Notes under the pieces: model-generated
The model's database searches: none
Told to the model about the DNA's origin: nothing
The model's input: only the letters and a program-made list of their open reading frames with translations
Translations under genes and position numbers: made by a program
Source of the DNA: Blepharisma stoltei
Taxonomy: Eukaryota; Ciliophora; Heterotrichea; Heterotrichida; Blepharismidae
Length of the DNA stretch: 64,000 bases
Direction: 5' to 3'
NCBI GenBank assembly: GCA_914767885.1
Contig: CAJZBQ010000002.1
Coordinates: forward strand, 62,001-126,000
In this document: positions 1 to 11,929 of the stretch, in pieces
Position numbering within the stretch: position 1 is the first letter of the stretch
How the letters are laid out: each line of letters starts with the position of its first letter

Positions 1-697
1 TCAGGAAGAGACACAAGCATTAGTGCAGCTGCATCCAAAAAAATTACTCACTCTACCCACCTCTGTGAGCGAACAAAACCATTGGTAAAATCCCTATTTT
101 TTGGGTAAAAATTACCCTCCGTGAGTGATCAAAAATTTATTATGACATAATAAATTTAATATTTAAGAGATTATTATAATGAAATCTCTAGCTAATTTTG
201 TTGAATTTAAAAACAGCTTGAATTTAAAACATAATTTTGCAAGTGAAAATTAATTTTGGATTTTTTTAATTTCGAAAAAAAAAATTAACCCCTTCCATTA
301 GCGAATAAAATTGTTTTTTCACTCACCGAAGGGGAGTCAGGACAGCATGCAACAAATTTATATGAGTTTTGATGATGATTTTTCTCCCGAAAAAAGAAAT
401 TTTGAAAAAGAAATAAGATTGGAAGAAGAGCAAAATAAGCACATTAAAGAACTTCGTGATAATATTGAAAAATATGAGAAACTAAGGCATGAAGGAACTA
501 GAAAGCAAGAAAATGTAAAATAAATGTAGAAAATTTGTGAAGTAAGTAAAGAGGGAAATGATAATTATGAAGGTCTGGTTGAAAAGATTAGCTTAATGAA
601 GGAAGAAAGTCTTAGATTAAGAAAAGCAATTGGCATTTATAAGAATAAAGAAGGTGAATCTCTTAAGAGGATCAATCGAAAAAGTTCAATGATTTAA
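1..697 (+). CDS. Coiled-coil protein, 3' part (5' partial)
   Basis: This is the end of a gene that starts before the window. The reading frame after the MITE runs from about position 335 through SFDDDFSPEKR and a Lys/Glu-rich coiled-coil segment. It crosses a 15-nt GT..AG intron at 515-529 (GTAAAATAAATGTAG) and stops at TAA 695-697 after NRKSSMI. Without the intron the frame meets TAA and TAG, so the intron is well supported. The upstream exon (1-46) is open in frames 1 and 2. TA-to-TA removal of roughly 47-362 would join frame 1 (..ASKKI) to MSFDDDF, but the MITE's own right TA has mutated to TC, so this junction is uncertain. I recognise no family; the sequence only supports a charged, helical protein. 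Confidence 0.55.
47..338. mobile_element. BogoMITE-like element, diverged
   Basis: Left end ACTCACTCTACCCACCTCTGTGAGCGAAC follows a TA, with a second direct copy of the terminal core (CCTCCGTGAGTGATC) about 60 bp in. The right end carries CACTCACCGAAGGGGAGT. The AT-rich middle (GAAATCTCTAGCTAATT, AAAACATAATTTTGCA) matches the better copy at 40119-40522. It interrupts the first gene. Confidence 0.75.
515..529 (+). other. 15-nt intron
   Basis: GTAAAATAAATGTAG joins GAAAAT to AAAATTTGT in frame and removes two in-frame stops. This is the size and form typical of heterotrich ciliate introns. Confidence 0.85.
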
Positions 698-1037
698 ATA
701 GAACACTTAGTGTTCCATTTTTAATCAAAATAAAACAATTTTCATAATGATAGATCAGCAACTTCTAGTTATTGGTTTTTGCCATTTAAAGCGTTATTAG
801 CTGAAAAAAAAACCCCTTTTTCTCACTCTTAGAAGGGTAGAAATGAGCGCTTGCCTACTCACTTTTAGACAATTATATTTTAGGTTTATATTAAATTAAT
901 GGTCTTTATATTTCATAAATATTTTATATAATTTTACATATCAGCAAATCATAAGTAAAAATGATTGTTTTTGACTTTCCAGAATTCTTTTATCCTTTAC
1001 AAATATTTCCCTAATTCTAATTTTTTGATAATCTGGA

Positions 1038-2586
1038 ATGCCGAAAGATGGCGACAAATTAGAGGACTCAATCAGAGATGAGTTGACACAGCCATGCTTG
1101 GAAACAAGCATAGTCCTTTTTGCAAATACGTCATCTGGTAGTACCAAAGCACGAGAATACATTAATTTAAATTCAGAACTACATTCCATAGCTACAAAGA
1201 ACGGAACTGTTGATCTATATATCTACCACCTAAACGATGAAAATAGCAAACGAAATGGAGCATTGAGATGCTTATTTCTCTTACTGCTCTTATATATAGA
1301 AGTTTCCTATGTTTGGCGCTGTAAGGCCGATAAATTCTGATCGGAATTTATCGTAGGTTGCACCAAATCAATGCCTTGGTCGGACCAAAAAGCGATTTGG
1401 TCCGACGAACTTGGGAAAGCTCCTGGGAAAATGTCTGCGCTTTTAGCGCTATATAGAGGAAACCTCTATATGTAATGCAAGCCAAAAAATATATATCAAC
1501 TTTAAACTTAAATCCCTATAAAATATTAGGGTGTTAGAGTGTTAAGGTGTTAATTTGTGTGTTGGATTTGAGTATCGTGAGTTAGAAAAAGTTGAAAGAC
1601 TTAAAGTCATGGCTGCAGGTGGAGATGGGACTTTAATTTATGTAATGGAAACCCTCCTATCCTTCAATGTAAACATATCATCAATTGATTTTGGTATATT
1701 ACCATTTGGGACAGGTAATGATCTAGCATCAATGCTTGGCTGGGGTAGAGATCCAAAATCTCCCATAGTTGGCAAACATTTCACAGGCTTAAAAAATAGT
1801 ATAGAAAACTGACTTGATGCTGTCCCTATGCATCTTGACATGTGAAACATTGAAATTGATGTTCAAGAAGACGGCTATTTAGAAAAAATTGCTAAACAGC
1901 CAAAAGGATTCACAAGAGAAACAATGAAAAATCCCCAAGGTGAGGACATAAAGTGCTATAAAAGGCTGATGACTAATTACTTCAGCATTGGCTTAGATGC
2001 AAGAATTGGAGTCGGTTTCGACAAAAAAAGAACCAAAAATAAGCACAAAAACAGAATGATTTATTGCTGGGAAGGATTCAAAAAAATCTTTTGCCTTCCT
2101 TCTCCTAAAGTCAAAAAAATAACTACTTCTCTCATAGAAGAAGACTCCAAGCATATTTTCAATAATTTAGATGGACCACAAAATTTGCCTCCCGATACTA
2201 CAGTTTTGTTAGCATTAAACTCAAGAACTTATGGAGGTGGAGACCATTTTGTGTGGGATAAAGCAAAATATAAAGGAAACAAGCTATGAAATGTTCAAAG
2301 CCCAAGGGATGGGCTGCTTGAGTTCATGATCTATAGAGGGAGCTTAGGACTTGGGCTTGAACAGATATTCACTGGTCGTGCTCATAAACTGCACCAAAGC
2401 CAAGGACCTTTTGAGATAAATTTCAATGACAAGAATAACGAAAACAATAGAATCTATATGCAGATTGATGGAGAGTACTTTTATGCAATAAAGCCCAAGC
2501 AAGTAAGGATATCCTTATCAGAAATTTCAGTAACTCGGCAAATAAGCGTCTTGGTTAATTCAAAAATAATTAAAAATGTTAAATAA
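1038..2586 (+). CDS. Diacylglycerol kinase
   Basis: Phosphorylates diacylglycerol to phosphatidic acid. The catalytic domain shows VLFANTSSGS near the N-terminus, the nucleotide-binding signature MAAGGDGT, then FGILPFGTGNDLA. The accessory domain follows with SIGLDARIG and RTYGGGDHF. TGA is read as Trp three times (IENWLDA, DMWNIE, NKLWNVQ). Removal of 1275-1584 between TAs joins NGALRCL to EKVERLKV and leaves no gap before the GGDGT motif, giving about 412 residues. The start ATG at 1038 is the first after an in-frame TAA. No C1, EF-hand or membrane segment is seen, so this is a minimal, probably soluble DGK. The stop is TAA. Confidence 0.9.
1275..1584. other. IES in DGK, hairpin-rich, 310 nt
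   Basis: TA-bounded insert in the catalytic domain. It contains at least four perfect short hairpins: 1328-1336/1345-1353, 1379-1389/1396-1406, 1437-1440/1446-1449 and 1452-1459/1463-1470. It ends in GTGTTA-type repeats (GTGTTAGAGTGTTAAGGTGTTAA). Confidence 0.8.
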
Positions 2587-2863
2587 TTCATAATAAGGAC
2601 TTAAAATACAAAAATGCCTTCTCTAAATTAAATAAATAGGATTTCCAAAAGGTAAATCATCTTTAACAGGTAGCATCCATATATGAAAAATATAGTTTAT
2701 CTCAATATAAAATAAAGAGAATCTATGTAAACTCATAAAGAAATAAACTATTTCCGCTCTAATTTAAAACTTATAATTTATTTTAACAAGCTCTACATTA
2801 AAATCATCTTCAGCTATGCCGCATTAAAATTTCTAAACTATTAAGTCATTTTTATGCAATTCA

Positions 2864-5202
2864 TTAAGCCACTCTATGCTTCATCATCAATTCTTTTCCA
2901 ATTTTTGATGATCTAATTGATAGCTCTCTAGGTGGGCGCTTTTTATCCCTTGATTTACGATTCGGAGTTGGTTTTGGAGAAGGACTAACATCTTCTCTTG
3001 CAACCAAATGCAAAACATTTGCAGGAAATACAGTCTGATGTAGCATCATCAAAATATCAGTTCTCATGCACAAAAGTCCCATCAATTGCAAAGTGCTGAA
3101 ATCATGGAAATCCTTTCAAGGCAGCTTTAATTTAGATAGCTGCTGATTTCTCGTCTCATCCCTCGCAGTTCTCATCATTCTTTTTACAGTGTAATACACA
3201 ACATTTTTGCAATCTCTTTCTTGCAAAGCACTTCTTTTGCTTCTGTCTTTTAAAAAGCCTGTTGGAGCAGTTCTATTGTTAGCTTGCTCGCTATGTACAA
3301 GTTCAAAAAACAAGGACCCTGCTAGCCCTTGTTTTGAAATTTGTGGCATCTGCTGATTCTTTAAAAGTTCTTGCTTGGCTGAGTTTAAGCATTCCTGGAA
3401 GAAAAGTTCTAGTTTTCTTTGTTCATTTAGGAAAGCTCCTTGGAGACTTCCTAGATTTTGGCTTTCGTCTCTTATTTTATATATATCTTTTTTAAGGTTT
3501 TCAACGTCTTCTATCAAATGATAGCATTCAAGCTGCTGATCCTGGTTCATCAGCTCAAAATGAACGGTTGGGATCTGTGAAAGATTGCTTTGAGAGTATT
3601 TTGAAAAAATTTGAGGCATTTTTGACTTGAGATTGTCTAACTCCCCCCCTCCGTGAGTGAACAAAAAAATTTTATTCACTCAAGGAGGGGGGTTAATGTT
3701 TTTTTTTTTAAACAAAAGTTTATATATAAATTTTATAAAAAATAGTTTATTTCGAAATTTAAAAAAATCCTAATTCGCAAAAATTGGAAAGCAAACATTA
3801 ATTTAATTTATAAAATTTATGTTTTAAAAAGCAATTAGTTTAAAATTAAACAGAATTAGCTCTAGATTTCATTATACTAATTATCACTTATATATCATAT
3901 ACATAAAATGGCCGGAGACGAGCGACCCGTCCTTCCGTGGCGGGTGTCCTTATGTATACCGGACATGGTTTTTGGATGCGGAGAGCTACTCAAGGGAAGA
4001 GTTAGCCTCGAGGCGAGAAGCCCAGCCCAATTTCCGCTGATTTTGGGACTCGACCGGGGCAGCAGTTTTTCGCATTCTTTTTGCCAGTAGCGCCGAGGCT
4101 CAGACTCGGTGTCCGAAAGAGGCAGGGTGAGTTACCTGCCTAAGTTACTTGGTGGCTTAGCCAGGGGTTGAGTTCTTTCTTGGAGATGATCCGGGAAATA
4201 GGGGAGGCGAAGCTAGACTTGGGGATCTCAAGGGCACAAGTCTCTCCAGTTAAAAGGGTCCTCTTACGAGGGCGATCTGGCCAACCGGAGGCTAAGACTG
4301 GCGTAATTCGGGGCGGAAGGCTGAATTGGAAATGGTGGTGCCCAGCGACAGTCGGCTGACGACTCAATAGGGCAACCCACTACCGAGAGAACCAGGGGTT
4401 TCGGGCCTGAGCTCAGAGAGCCAGTGATGGAAGTCCATCCTTTTCGCTCGTGCCAGCACGGCTCCTCAAGGAGCGCGGAGGAATGCCACGCATGGAAGTA
4501 GGGACTATAAATACACATCTTAAACCTAACCTAACCTATCACTTATATATCAAAATTTTTTTCCATAAAAAATTTTTCTATTAAAACAATTTTTGTTCAC
4601 TTACGGAGGGTGGGTTTTTGGGCAAAAAATAGCAATTTTTCTAATGGTTTTGTTCACTCACGGAGTGGGGGGAGTAAGGATTTTTCTTTTGGCTTTATTT
4701 CTTCTAATTGATATGATAATTTTAAGTTTTCTTTTGATAGTTCTTTTAAGGTCTGTTTTAACTCCATCACTTGTTTTTCTTCTTCTGAGTACTGACTTCT
4801 ATATTGATTTTCTTGAGCTTTAAGCTGAGCACTAAATCTTGACAGTGTCTCATATTGATTTGTGTAGCTTTTCATTTGTTCATTAAGTCTGTATACTTCT
4901 GGGTTATTTTCAATCTCAAAGTTGGCTTGGACCAGTTTTTCTTTGAGATTATGAAGCTTGGCTTCTTGCTGGTGGAGATGGTCAAGGTATTTATCTGCTT
5001 AGCAGTTACTGTTTAAAATTCATTCATTTCGCGAAACGACATCATCAATTATGACGTCTAAATCTTTGTACGCGGTTTGAAGCTCTGTATGAGCTTCTAT
5101 AATGGGCTTCATCGGATTTTTTAAAGCTTCTTCTAGTCTTGTTTCTTCAGTATCTCTTTGAGATTTGGACGGTTTTTGAATGCTTTTATAAACTTCTTCC
5201 AT
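2864..5202 (-). CDS. Coiled-coil protein, unknown family
   Basis: A protein of about 428 residues. The start MEEVYKS (ATG 5202-5200) follows an AT-rich leader. A 15-nt intron lies at 4995-5009. Long heptad-like helices follow (NLKEKLVQANFEIE, EEEKQVMELKQTLKEL), and a 1037-nt IES (3640-4676) sits between KPKEKSL and DNLKSKM. The C-terminal half has a compact region, NVVYYTVKRMMRTARDE then FHDFSTLQLMGLL, that looks like a conserved globular domain but that I cannot name. TGA is Trp at NEWILNN and at LPWKDFH. The tail is basic (RKSRDKKRPPREL). The stop is TAA at 2864. A ciliary or cytoskeletal role is possible in this context but nothing in the sequence proves it. Confidence 0.75.
3640..4676. 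mobile_element. BogoMITE IES (1037 nt) carrying a nested retroelement
   Basis: Left terminus TAACTCCCCCCCTCCGTGAG, right terminus GGAGTGGGGGGAGTAAG; TA target duplication. Excision at the MITE termini joins EKSL and DNLK in frame. A GC-rich element (3898-4536) sits inside the MITE, so this copy is much longer than the usual ~400 bp. Confidence 0.88.
3898..4536 (+). mobile_element. GC-rich short retroelement, family A, nested in MITE
   Basis: Flanked by a perfect 16-bp direct repeat of MITE sequence (TATCACTTATATATCA at 3882-3897 and 4537-4552). Starts TATACATAAAATGGC and ends GGGACTATAAATACAC followed by an AACCT-type tail. The body is far more GC-rich than its surroundings and has no long ORF. 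Related copies lie at 62335-62719, 62885-63512 and, decayed, 26640-26850. Confidence 0.85.
4995..5009 (-). other. 15-nt intron
   Basis: On the minus strand GTAACTGCTAAGCAG. Its removal joins ILN to NKYLDHL in frame and removes an in-frame TAA. Confidence 0.85.
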
Positions 5203-5269
5203 TATAAAATTAAATTGGAATTTTATAAAATTAGTCCCAGTGTTCCTAATGAAAATTGCGATCATTTAC

Positions 5270-7187
5270 ACTTGACTATTTGGTGATTTGCTTATAATAT
5301 AGAAATGAGAATTAAATAATTAATTATAAAATATTTATTGGGTTTGTGCATTTCTGAAGAAAACTTTAGCTCTAAAGAAATAACTAGAGTTTATTAGTAT
5401 TCAAGCAAAATATTTTTCAGCAGGAATTTCTAAGAATTTTAGTAATATCAATAAAAAATGAATATAAGATAATCCCTTTTTAATGTTTTTTATAATTTAT
5501 TTACGGATCATATAAGATCGAAAATCACCATAATGCTTTGCTGTTGGTATGAATTATCTTTAGGACAAACACAATATATCTTATTTTATTTGTTGTGAGT
5601 AACAATTCAAAATTGTTCTTGTCAAAGATATTTTTGACATAATATTTTAAAATAATATGGCCTTTTATTAATTTTATTTATGTATTTGAAAAGCTAAGAA
5701 GTGCAGTTGCAATCAATATTTTGCTCTAATAAATTGCATGAAGCTTAATTTTGTTCAAATTTAATTAATTAATTAATTTTAGTCAAAATTTTATGAAAAA
5801 TAATTTTGCTGACAATTCTATTCTAAGCTCATTTAATATCTCACTGGTAGCAATGAAGTTTATCTCAACTTAATTAGGAAATTTAGATAATAAAAATATG
5901 GCATTTTGTTGAAACTAATTAGCTCCGCTAATTTTTTTCTCTTTCAGCAATATTTTGATTATGAACTTCAGTTTTCACGGTAAACCTATCCCGTTTATTC
6001 AAAGGGAGAAGGCATAGTGTTTTTATGCTCGACCAGCCTTAGGATGATTGACCTTTAGTTGGAGTGCATTCAAGTAGAGTAAGGTAGTGTGAGGTCAGGG
6101 CGACCCATCGAAGCCAGAACTTTGGCGTTGGTGTCTTTCTAGTGACTCCTTTTGAGGTAATAATTTAATATAATTATGAAATCTAAGAAATCTGATTTAT
6201 TAGAAATTGATGAATAATAATTCTATGCATATATATTTGACCTCAAAATTTAGACTTTTTTCTTTGAAGTATTGAAATCATTTTAATCTCCCTTATTTAG
6301 TGTAAGCCTAAGATAATTTATTAGGACACTCAATTTTTAAAATAGATGCTTGGCTAAAATTTGAAAATATATATAATCGCTATCTATCATCTCATCAAAA
6401 AAAGGAAATAGCCTTAAAATATTGTTTTATTTTAACACAAAATATATCCCAGATTAATATTGGTTTTCAATAATAATTTCCTTGAATTTTTAATTAATTT
6501 GAAGTTTGCATACTTACTACCCCTATGAGCAAGAAAAATCATTGAAAAGTTTCGTATTTATTGGGGAGAGATCCACTTCTGTGAGTGAGCATAAATTTTT
6601 ATAAAAATATATGATATATAAGCCATAAGTATTATATGAAATTTTTAGGTAATTCTATTAAATTCTTATAGGTTTGCATTTTAAAACATAAATTTTATGG
6701 TTAGATTATATTTTTACTTTCCAATTGTGGGAATTTGGATCTTTTAAGAAAATTATTCGGACAGCATTTGCTCGCTCATAAGAGTTCTTATTTTCTTTGC
6801 CATAAACAAGTAGCTTAATTATTAGGCTCTATAAATTTTATTTGCATCAATCTTAACTTAACTTAGATTATTATAGAGTGGCTCCCGACCAGCCTTAATG
6901 GCTTTTTATGCCAAAGTGACGCTCTCTGGCTTTGTTGGCTATCCCAAGTTTCATCTTCCTTCAAGATAATACCTTGGCCTAGATGTGAAGTTGCGGTCGA
7001 TCAGCGCTCCACCAAACCAAGTAAAATACTATCAGATACACTCACCGCAGCTGCTCTCCATTCCACAAGATTCAGACACTTCTGTCTGTAAAATTCATTA
7101 AAAGGGAAGGTTGGCTCTCCACGCCATTTTATGTATATATTTTCATCAATCATCCGCAATTTCAAGAAGACTATAAGTATAAAATAA
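5270..7187. other. Intergenic, decayed repeats
   Basis: No convincing coding sequence. About 5880-6170 is a degenerate family-B retroelement (GGCATTTTGTTG, TTAGCTCCGCTAATTT, GGAGTGCATTCAAG). About 6550-6760 is half of a decayed BogoMITE (CTTCTGTGAGTGAGC, TTTGCATTTTAAAACATAAATT). A GC-richer patch at 6870-7010 has no recognised relative here. Confidence 0.55.
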
Positions 7188-10100
7188 ATGTCTTTATCAG
7201 ACCCACTACTAGATCCAGATCTAAAAGAAACTCCATTTGAAAGCCCACTATTCTCATTTGGAGGCATTAAATCTACCTTAAGCATTTCTTCCAGCGTGCT
7301 CTCTATAAATGAAGCAGCTGAATGCCTCATCTGCATTGACGATATGATATATATCGGCCGCGCTGATGGAAAAATTCGAGCAGTAAACCAAGAACTTACA
7401 AATTCCTCCTTATTATCAGGCCACACAGACGCAATTACAATTCTAAAATCTACCTATGACAGAAAAAATATCATTTCTGCTTCAAAAGATTCAACATTAC
7501 GAATATGAAATTTAGAAGGCACAAGAAAAGAAGCCGTTTTACAAGGCCATACCCGTAGGGTTACATGTTTTGACGTGACAAACGATAATTTTGTCGTCAT
7601 ATCAGGGTCTTTGGATAAGACTATAAGAATTTGGGATTTCGAAAAATGCAATGAAAAAGCTGTGCTTGAAGGCCATAGTAAAGGAATTTCATCATTAAAA
7701 ATTTCGAATAATTGCTGTTTATTAGCTTCTGGGTCAGTAGATGGAGAAATTAGGATATGAAATTTGAAAGAGAGAGCTCTAGAAGCGGTTTTAGAAGGGC
7801 ATTCGGCAAGTGTGAGGCATATGATATTTACTCAAGACAACAATTTTATGATTTCTGCTTCAAAGGATGGAACAGTTAGAGTCTGGAATATCAAAATGAG
7901 GATCCAAGAGGACTGCTTGAAAGGCCATAAAGGAGAAATTACGAGTATGAGTATGACGAATAATGAAAAATTTATAATCACTGCTGCAACTGATCAGCTA
8001 GTTATAATTTGGAGCTTTTTAGAAAGAAAAAGGCTTTTTATATGCTTTTTAAAGCCAATTTATTTCTTGAAAAAATTTGCTTTGACTTTAGACTTATTTA
8101 TGGTGAAAAGATATATTTAAAAGGGCATACTGCTGAAGTAAACTGCCTTCAAATTATAAATGACGATAATTTTGTGCTATCAGGATCAAGTGACTCAACT
8201 ATCAGATTTTGAAATATTTCTAACGGAATCCAAGAAGCTGTCATTGAAAATCAAGAAGATATCCAATCCCTTCACCTCTCCGACAATGGAAATTATATAA
8301 TCACAAAATCCAGCAGCGGCTCTCTATTTTTCCATCACATCGGCAAAAGTTTATCAAGTATAGCACAAGCCCTGCTATAGATAAACAGTAGCTCCCTTTC
8401 CCTACCCTGGCGTTTTCAGTTTAGATGAAACTGCTAAAATCAATTTGGCATACAAAATCCATAATTTCTTTTTATTTAACGAAACATCTGGAGTGGGGAT
8501 GAGGGCTATAGCTGCTCTCAAAGCATATACTATCAGGCCACACAGACTCTATCTACAGTATGGCCCTCACAAATGACAACAAATTTATAATTTCAGGATC
8601 CCAAGATAACTCAATAAAAATCTGAAGCATCGAGAAGCCAAAAGAAATCTGCACTTTATTAGGCCACACTGATTATATTTCATGTTTAAAAGTTACAAGT
8701 GACGATAAATATGTAATTTCTGGGTCTTTTGATAACAATATTATCATTTGGGACTTAGAAACTAAAAAGCAAGTAGCGGTCTTAAAAGGACATAGAGAAA
8801 GCGTTAAATGCCTGGAAATTTCTAATGATAATAAATTGATTATTTCTGGATCCAATGATTTTTCTATAAGAACTTGGGATTTAGAAAGTGCGTCAAAAGA
8901 GGATAATTTGGTAGGGCACGATGGGGCGATAGAATGCTTAAAAATTACAAAGGAAAATCGCTTTATTGTTTCTGGGTCGAAAGATAACAGTATAAAGATA
9001 TGGGATTTATTTGAAAAAGTGTTATATGGGACATTGCTGGGACATAAAGGATTAGATAGGCTAATTAAGGTTAAGGCTTTCTTCATTATCATTTTACTCA
9101 AGCAGCCTTCGAATAAAGCTTCTACAGCATGTCAGCATCTCCATCAGAAATAACACTTATTGAATACTGTCTCAGAACCTTGAAATACAGAATAGGGACT
9201 TGAAATCTGCTGCCTCGATAACTAGAGTACAACTAGGGATAAACTCTCTAACTAGTATTAGCGCCACCTATCCTTCGGAACTTCATGGCAAAAACATATT
9301 TCCCAAATGCCCATGGAAAGACATTGTCAAACGGTGGCAAAGCACTATAACCAGTATCTGTAGACTCCGTTTTTCTGCTCCAGGTCTCAGTAAGGTCTCC
9401 AAAATCTGGGTAGTTCAGAGTTCGGTGATCAGCATTTCGGCTACATGTCAAATGACCGTGCATTTTTGATAGTACCACATTCCCTAGAAGCAATTTTGAT
9501 AGTGAGACATTTTTTAAAAAAAAAAACTGTTAAATTTCGACCAAGTGTTGCACTATTTAAAAATTTTGATCAAATTTTCTTTAATGAAATGCACACTATT
9601 AAAAATTGCACGCTCATTAGACTGGACCCTATCATTTTATTTGTGTGTTAAGCCATAAAGGAGCTGTGAAGTGTCTAGTGCTGTCCAGAGATGATAAGCT
9701 TATAGTATCAGGATCACATGATGCAACTGTCAGGGTGTGGGATTTATATTCTGCTACTCAGATCCATCTTTTATTAGGTCACAAGCAAATGGTTTTTTGT
9801 TTACAGATTTCTGAAGATAATAATTTTGCTGTTTCTGGGTCAGAAGATGATAATGTTATTGTGTGGGACTTGAATAATGGAAAAGCTGCAGCGATACTCG
9901 AAGGCCACACTGAAGATGTTGTGTGTGTAAAATTCATAAAAAATGATAAATATGTTGTTTCAGGCTCATATGATAAAACAATAAGGATTTGGAATATTGA
10001 AGAAAGGAGGCAAGAAGCAGTCTTTAAAGGACATGAAGGATATGTAAGCACATTAGAAGTTACAGATGACAGCCAGTATATAATATCAGGCTCCATAGAC

Positions 10101-11766
10101 ACGACCCTAAGAATATGAAGTACAGAAACTTTCTTTGCAGACGACAAGCTTGTCCTTTCTGGCACTGAATCTCCAGTTTTCAGCATAATGTATAGTGAAA
10201 GAGTGTCCAATGACTCTCTTCCAAGCTCCTATATGGCTTCAATAACTATCTTCCCTATGCGAGTCAACATCCTCCATATCTACTGTTTTTTCAATATCCC
10301 GTCACATCTCTCTAAAGCTTTAGAATTTCACCCTCCCTTTTTCAGGGATATATTCGGAAAAAGCCCTTTATCTTATGCTTTGGAAAATAAATCCCACGAA
10401 TGCATTGATCTCTTATTGATATATATCGTAAATTTGACTGATAAAAATATTTTTTCTCAATGTATCCATGCATTAAGAGATGATATGATTGATCTTTTGG
10501 CATGTCAGAGCGAATTTATTATTCCTTTATTTAAAGCAATTTTTATTAAAATTGAAGGGAAAAACTTGGTTTATCAAGCAAAACCAAAAGGAGAGCTTCC
10601 TATGATTTTTTTACTCTTTTTTTCGAAGAATGCCCACAAAGGAGCTTTTTTTGGCCAGCCAAATATATGTCTTACCTACTAATTTTCAAAGCCAAATGGC
10701 TTTCTTTATAACCGAAAAATGCTCTTTAGAGGGCTATTTATGGTAAATTAGTACATCACCTTATGCACATGTGAATATTAATGATTTTGTTGTGGAATCT
10801 TCAAAAGAGACTTTTAAAGATGAAGTTGCATTGCAGTTTTGGACGAGCTATTTTAAGTGAAATTTTACTAGTGGTTCTCGCGATAGCTTAATGATCTTAC
10901 AGGCGATTTCTCAATGCAAAAATCAAGCAATTTATAATGCAGGATTTCTTAAAGAGATATTAAAAATGAAATGAAGCAGTGTTCGCTTGTTCTTGGTTCT
11001 TCTTTCTATTCTTTACTGTGCAAATATTACAACGCTAATTGTAATGATGTATTTTGAGCATGTTTCTGTAAGCTATTGCTTCTTAGGGACAAATTTTTTC
11101 CTTTTCTTATATGAGCTAATAGGAATTTTCACATATTTTTGCCAATATTTTAAAAATCCTTACAATGTTTTTAACCTTTTGAGGATTTTGCTTAATTTTG
11201 GCTGGAGCATATTAGGGATATTTAATTTAGATGAAAATCCTGCTCTTTATGCAGTTTTTGCGATAAATGTTATTTTTGGCTTGAAATATTTAAGAAGTTT
11301 TGACTCAGTAAAAGATTTAAAAGAAACAAGTGATTGCATTGAGGTAATTAAGCTTATTATTGAGGTAGAAGAACATATATTTTGAAGAAGAAACCGTGGA
11401 GAGCGCTTGTATTTACAGAAATGCGATTATTTTGAAAAAGAAAGACGCAGGGATAAGCTAGAAAATAGCTCAAAAGCAAAAAGAAAAATATTAGGGCTGA
11501 GGCATGATATTATAGAAGTCTCAAAAAGGAAAGAAAACTATAAAGAAGATGTAGAAAAAATTGGCACATATATTATAAAAGAAATTGAGCTGAAAATCAA
11601 GTCAGAAATTCAAAAACTTGAAGAAAATGTGGGAAATAAAATTCAAGTCTTAGATTCAAGACTATTAAACCTTGAAAACATTATAGAAAATAGAGAAAAT
11701 ATAATTCAAAATCATGAAGAAAAGGTTCATAGCATGTTTTCTTCTATATTAGAGAGTATTAAATAA
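7188..11766 (+). CDS. WD40-repeat protein with channel-like membrane domain
   Basis: After removal of four IESs and reading TGA as Trp this is one ORF of about 1212 residues. Residues ~60-700 are WD40 blades with a repeated pattern of GH..V/I...K, SGS.D.TIRIW and W at the blade end (for example ISGSLDKTIRIWDF, VSGSYDKTIRIWN). A helical region follows (GKSPLSYALENKSHECIDLLL, an ankyrin-like motif). Four or so hydrophobic segments come next (LFLVLLSILYCANI, FFLFLYELIGIFTYF, LNFGWSILGIF, YAVFAINVIFGLKYLRSF). A Lys/Glu-rich coiled coil ends the protein. The layout resembles ciliate WD40-TRP/polycystin-like proteins. The segment expected to hold S5, pore loop and S6 is not there: YLRSF leads within about 30 residues to the cytosolic EVEEHIFWRRNRGERLYLQKC motif. 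Function unproven. Confidence 0.8.
8043..8113. other. IES, 71 nt
   Basis: TA-bounded insert. Excision joins ERKRLFI to YLKGHTAEV and restores a WD40 blade. Confidence 0.75.
8354..8532. other. IES, 179 nt
   Basis: TATCA occurs at both edges. Excision joins GKSL to SGHTDSIY and removes several in-frame stops. Confidence 0.82.
9047..9657 (-). mobile_element. IES, 611 nt, with retroelement-like content
   Basis: Bounded by the 7-bp direct repeat TAAAGGA. Excision turns LLGH + KGAVKC into a regular blade. The left edge reads CCTTAACCTTAATTA on the minus strand, like the tails of the short retroelements, and the body is GC-richer than the gene. Confidence 0.82.
10675..10753. other. IES, 79 nt
   Basis: Removes a frameshift and two in-frame TAAs and joins QPNICLT to SPYAHVN. 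Other TA pairs are possible, but this one clears all stops. Confidence 0.65.
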
Positions 11767-11929
11767 TCTTAATTTAATTTAATTAAATAGGGAGTGCGAC
11801 AGAATTTTATTTTTGATAAGGATTTAAAAGCACAAAAGACTTTTTAAGTGCACTAGTATTCTTAACAGATTAAGGCAAAAATATTAGCATGGACTTGAGT
11901 TTACCATAAATTTATACTTACTCCCCTCC

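Noticed and set aside
4521..4536. AACCTAACCTAACC as telomere or chromosome-breakage sequence
   Set aside because: It is the tail of a family A retroelement directly followed by its 16-bp target duplication; other copies have different tails.
9445..9651. ORF inside the 611-nt insert of the WD40 gene
   Set aside because: Low-complexity, no domain, and lies in DNA that must be removed for the gene to be in frame.
10670..10760. Frameshift and stops marking the WD40 gene as a pseudogene
   Set aside because: A single 79-nt TA-to-TA excision removes all of them and the downstream frame stays coding for over 300 codons.
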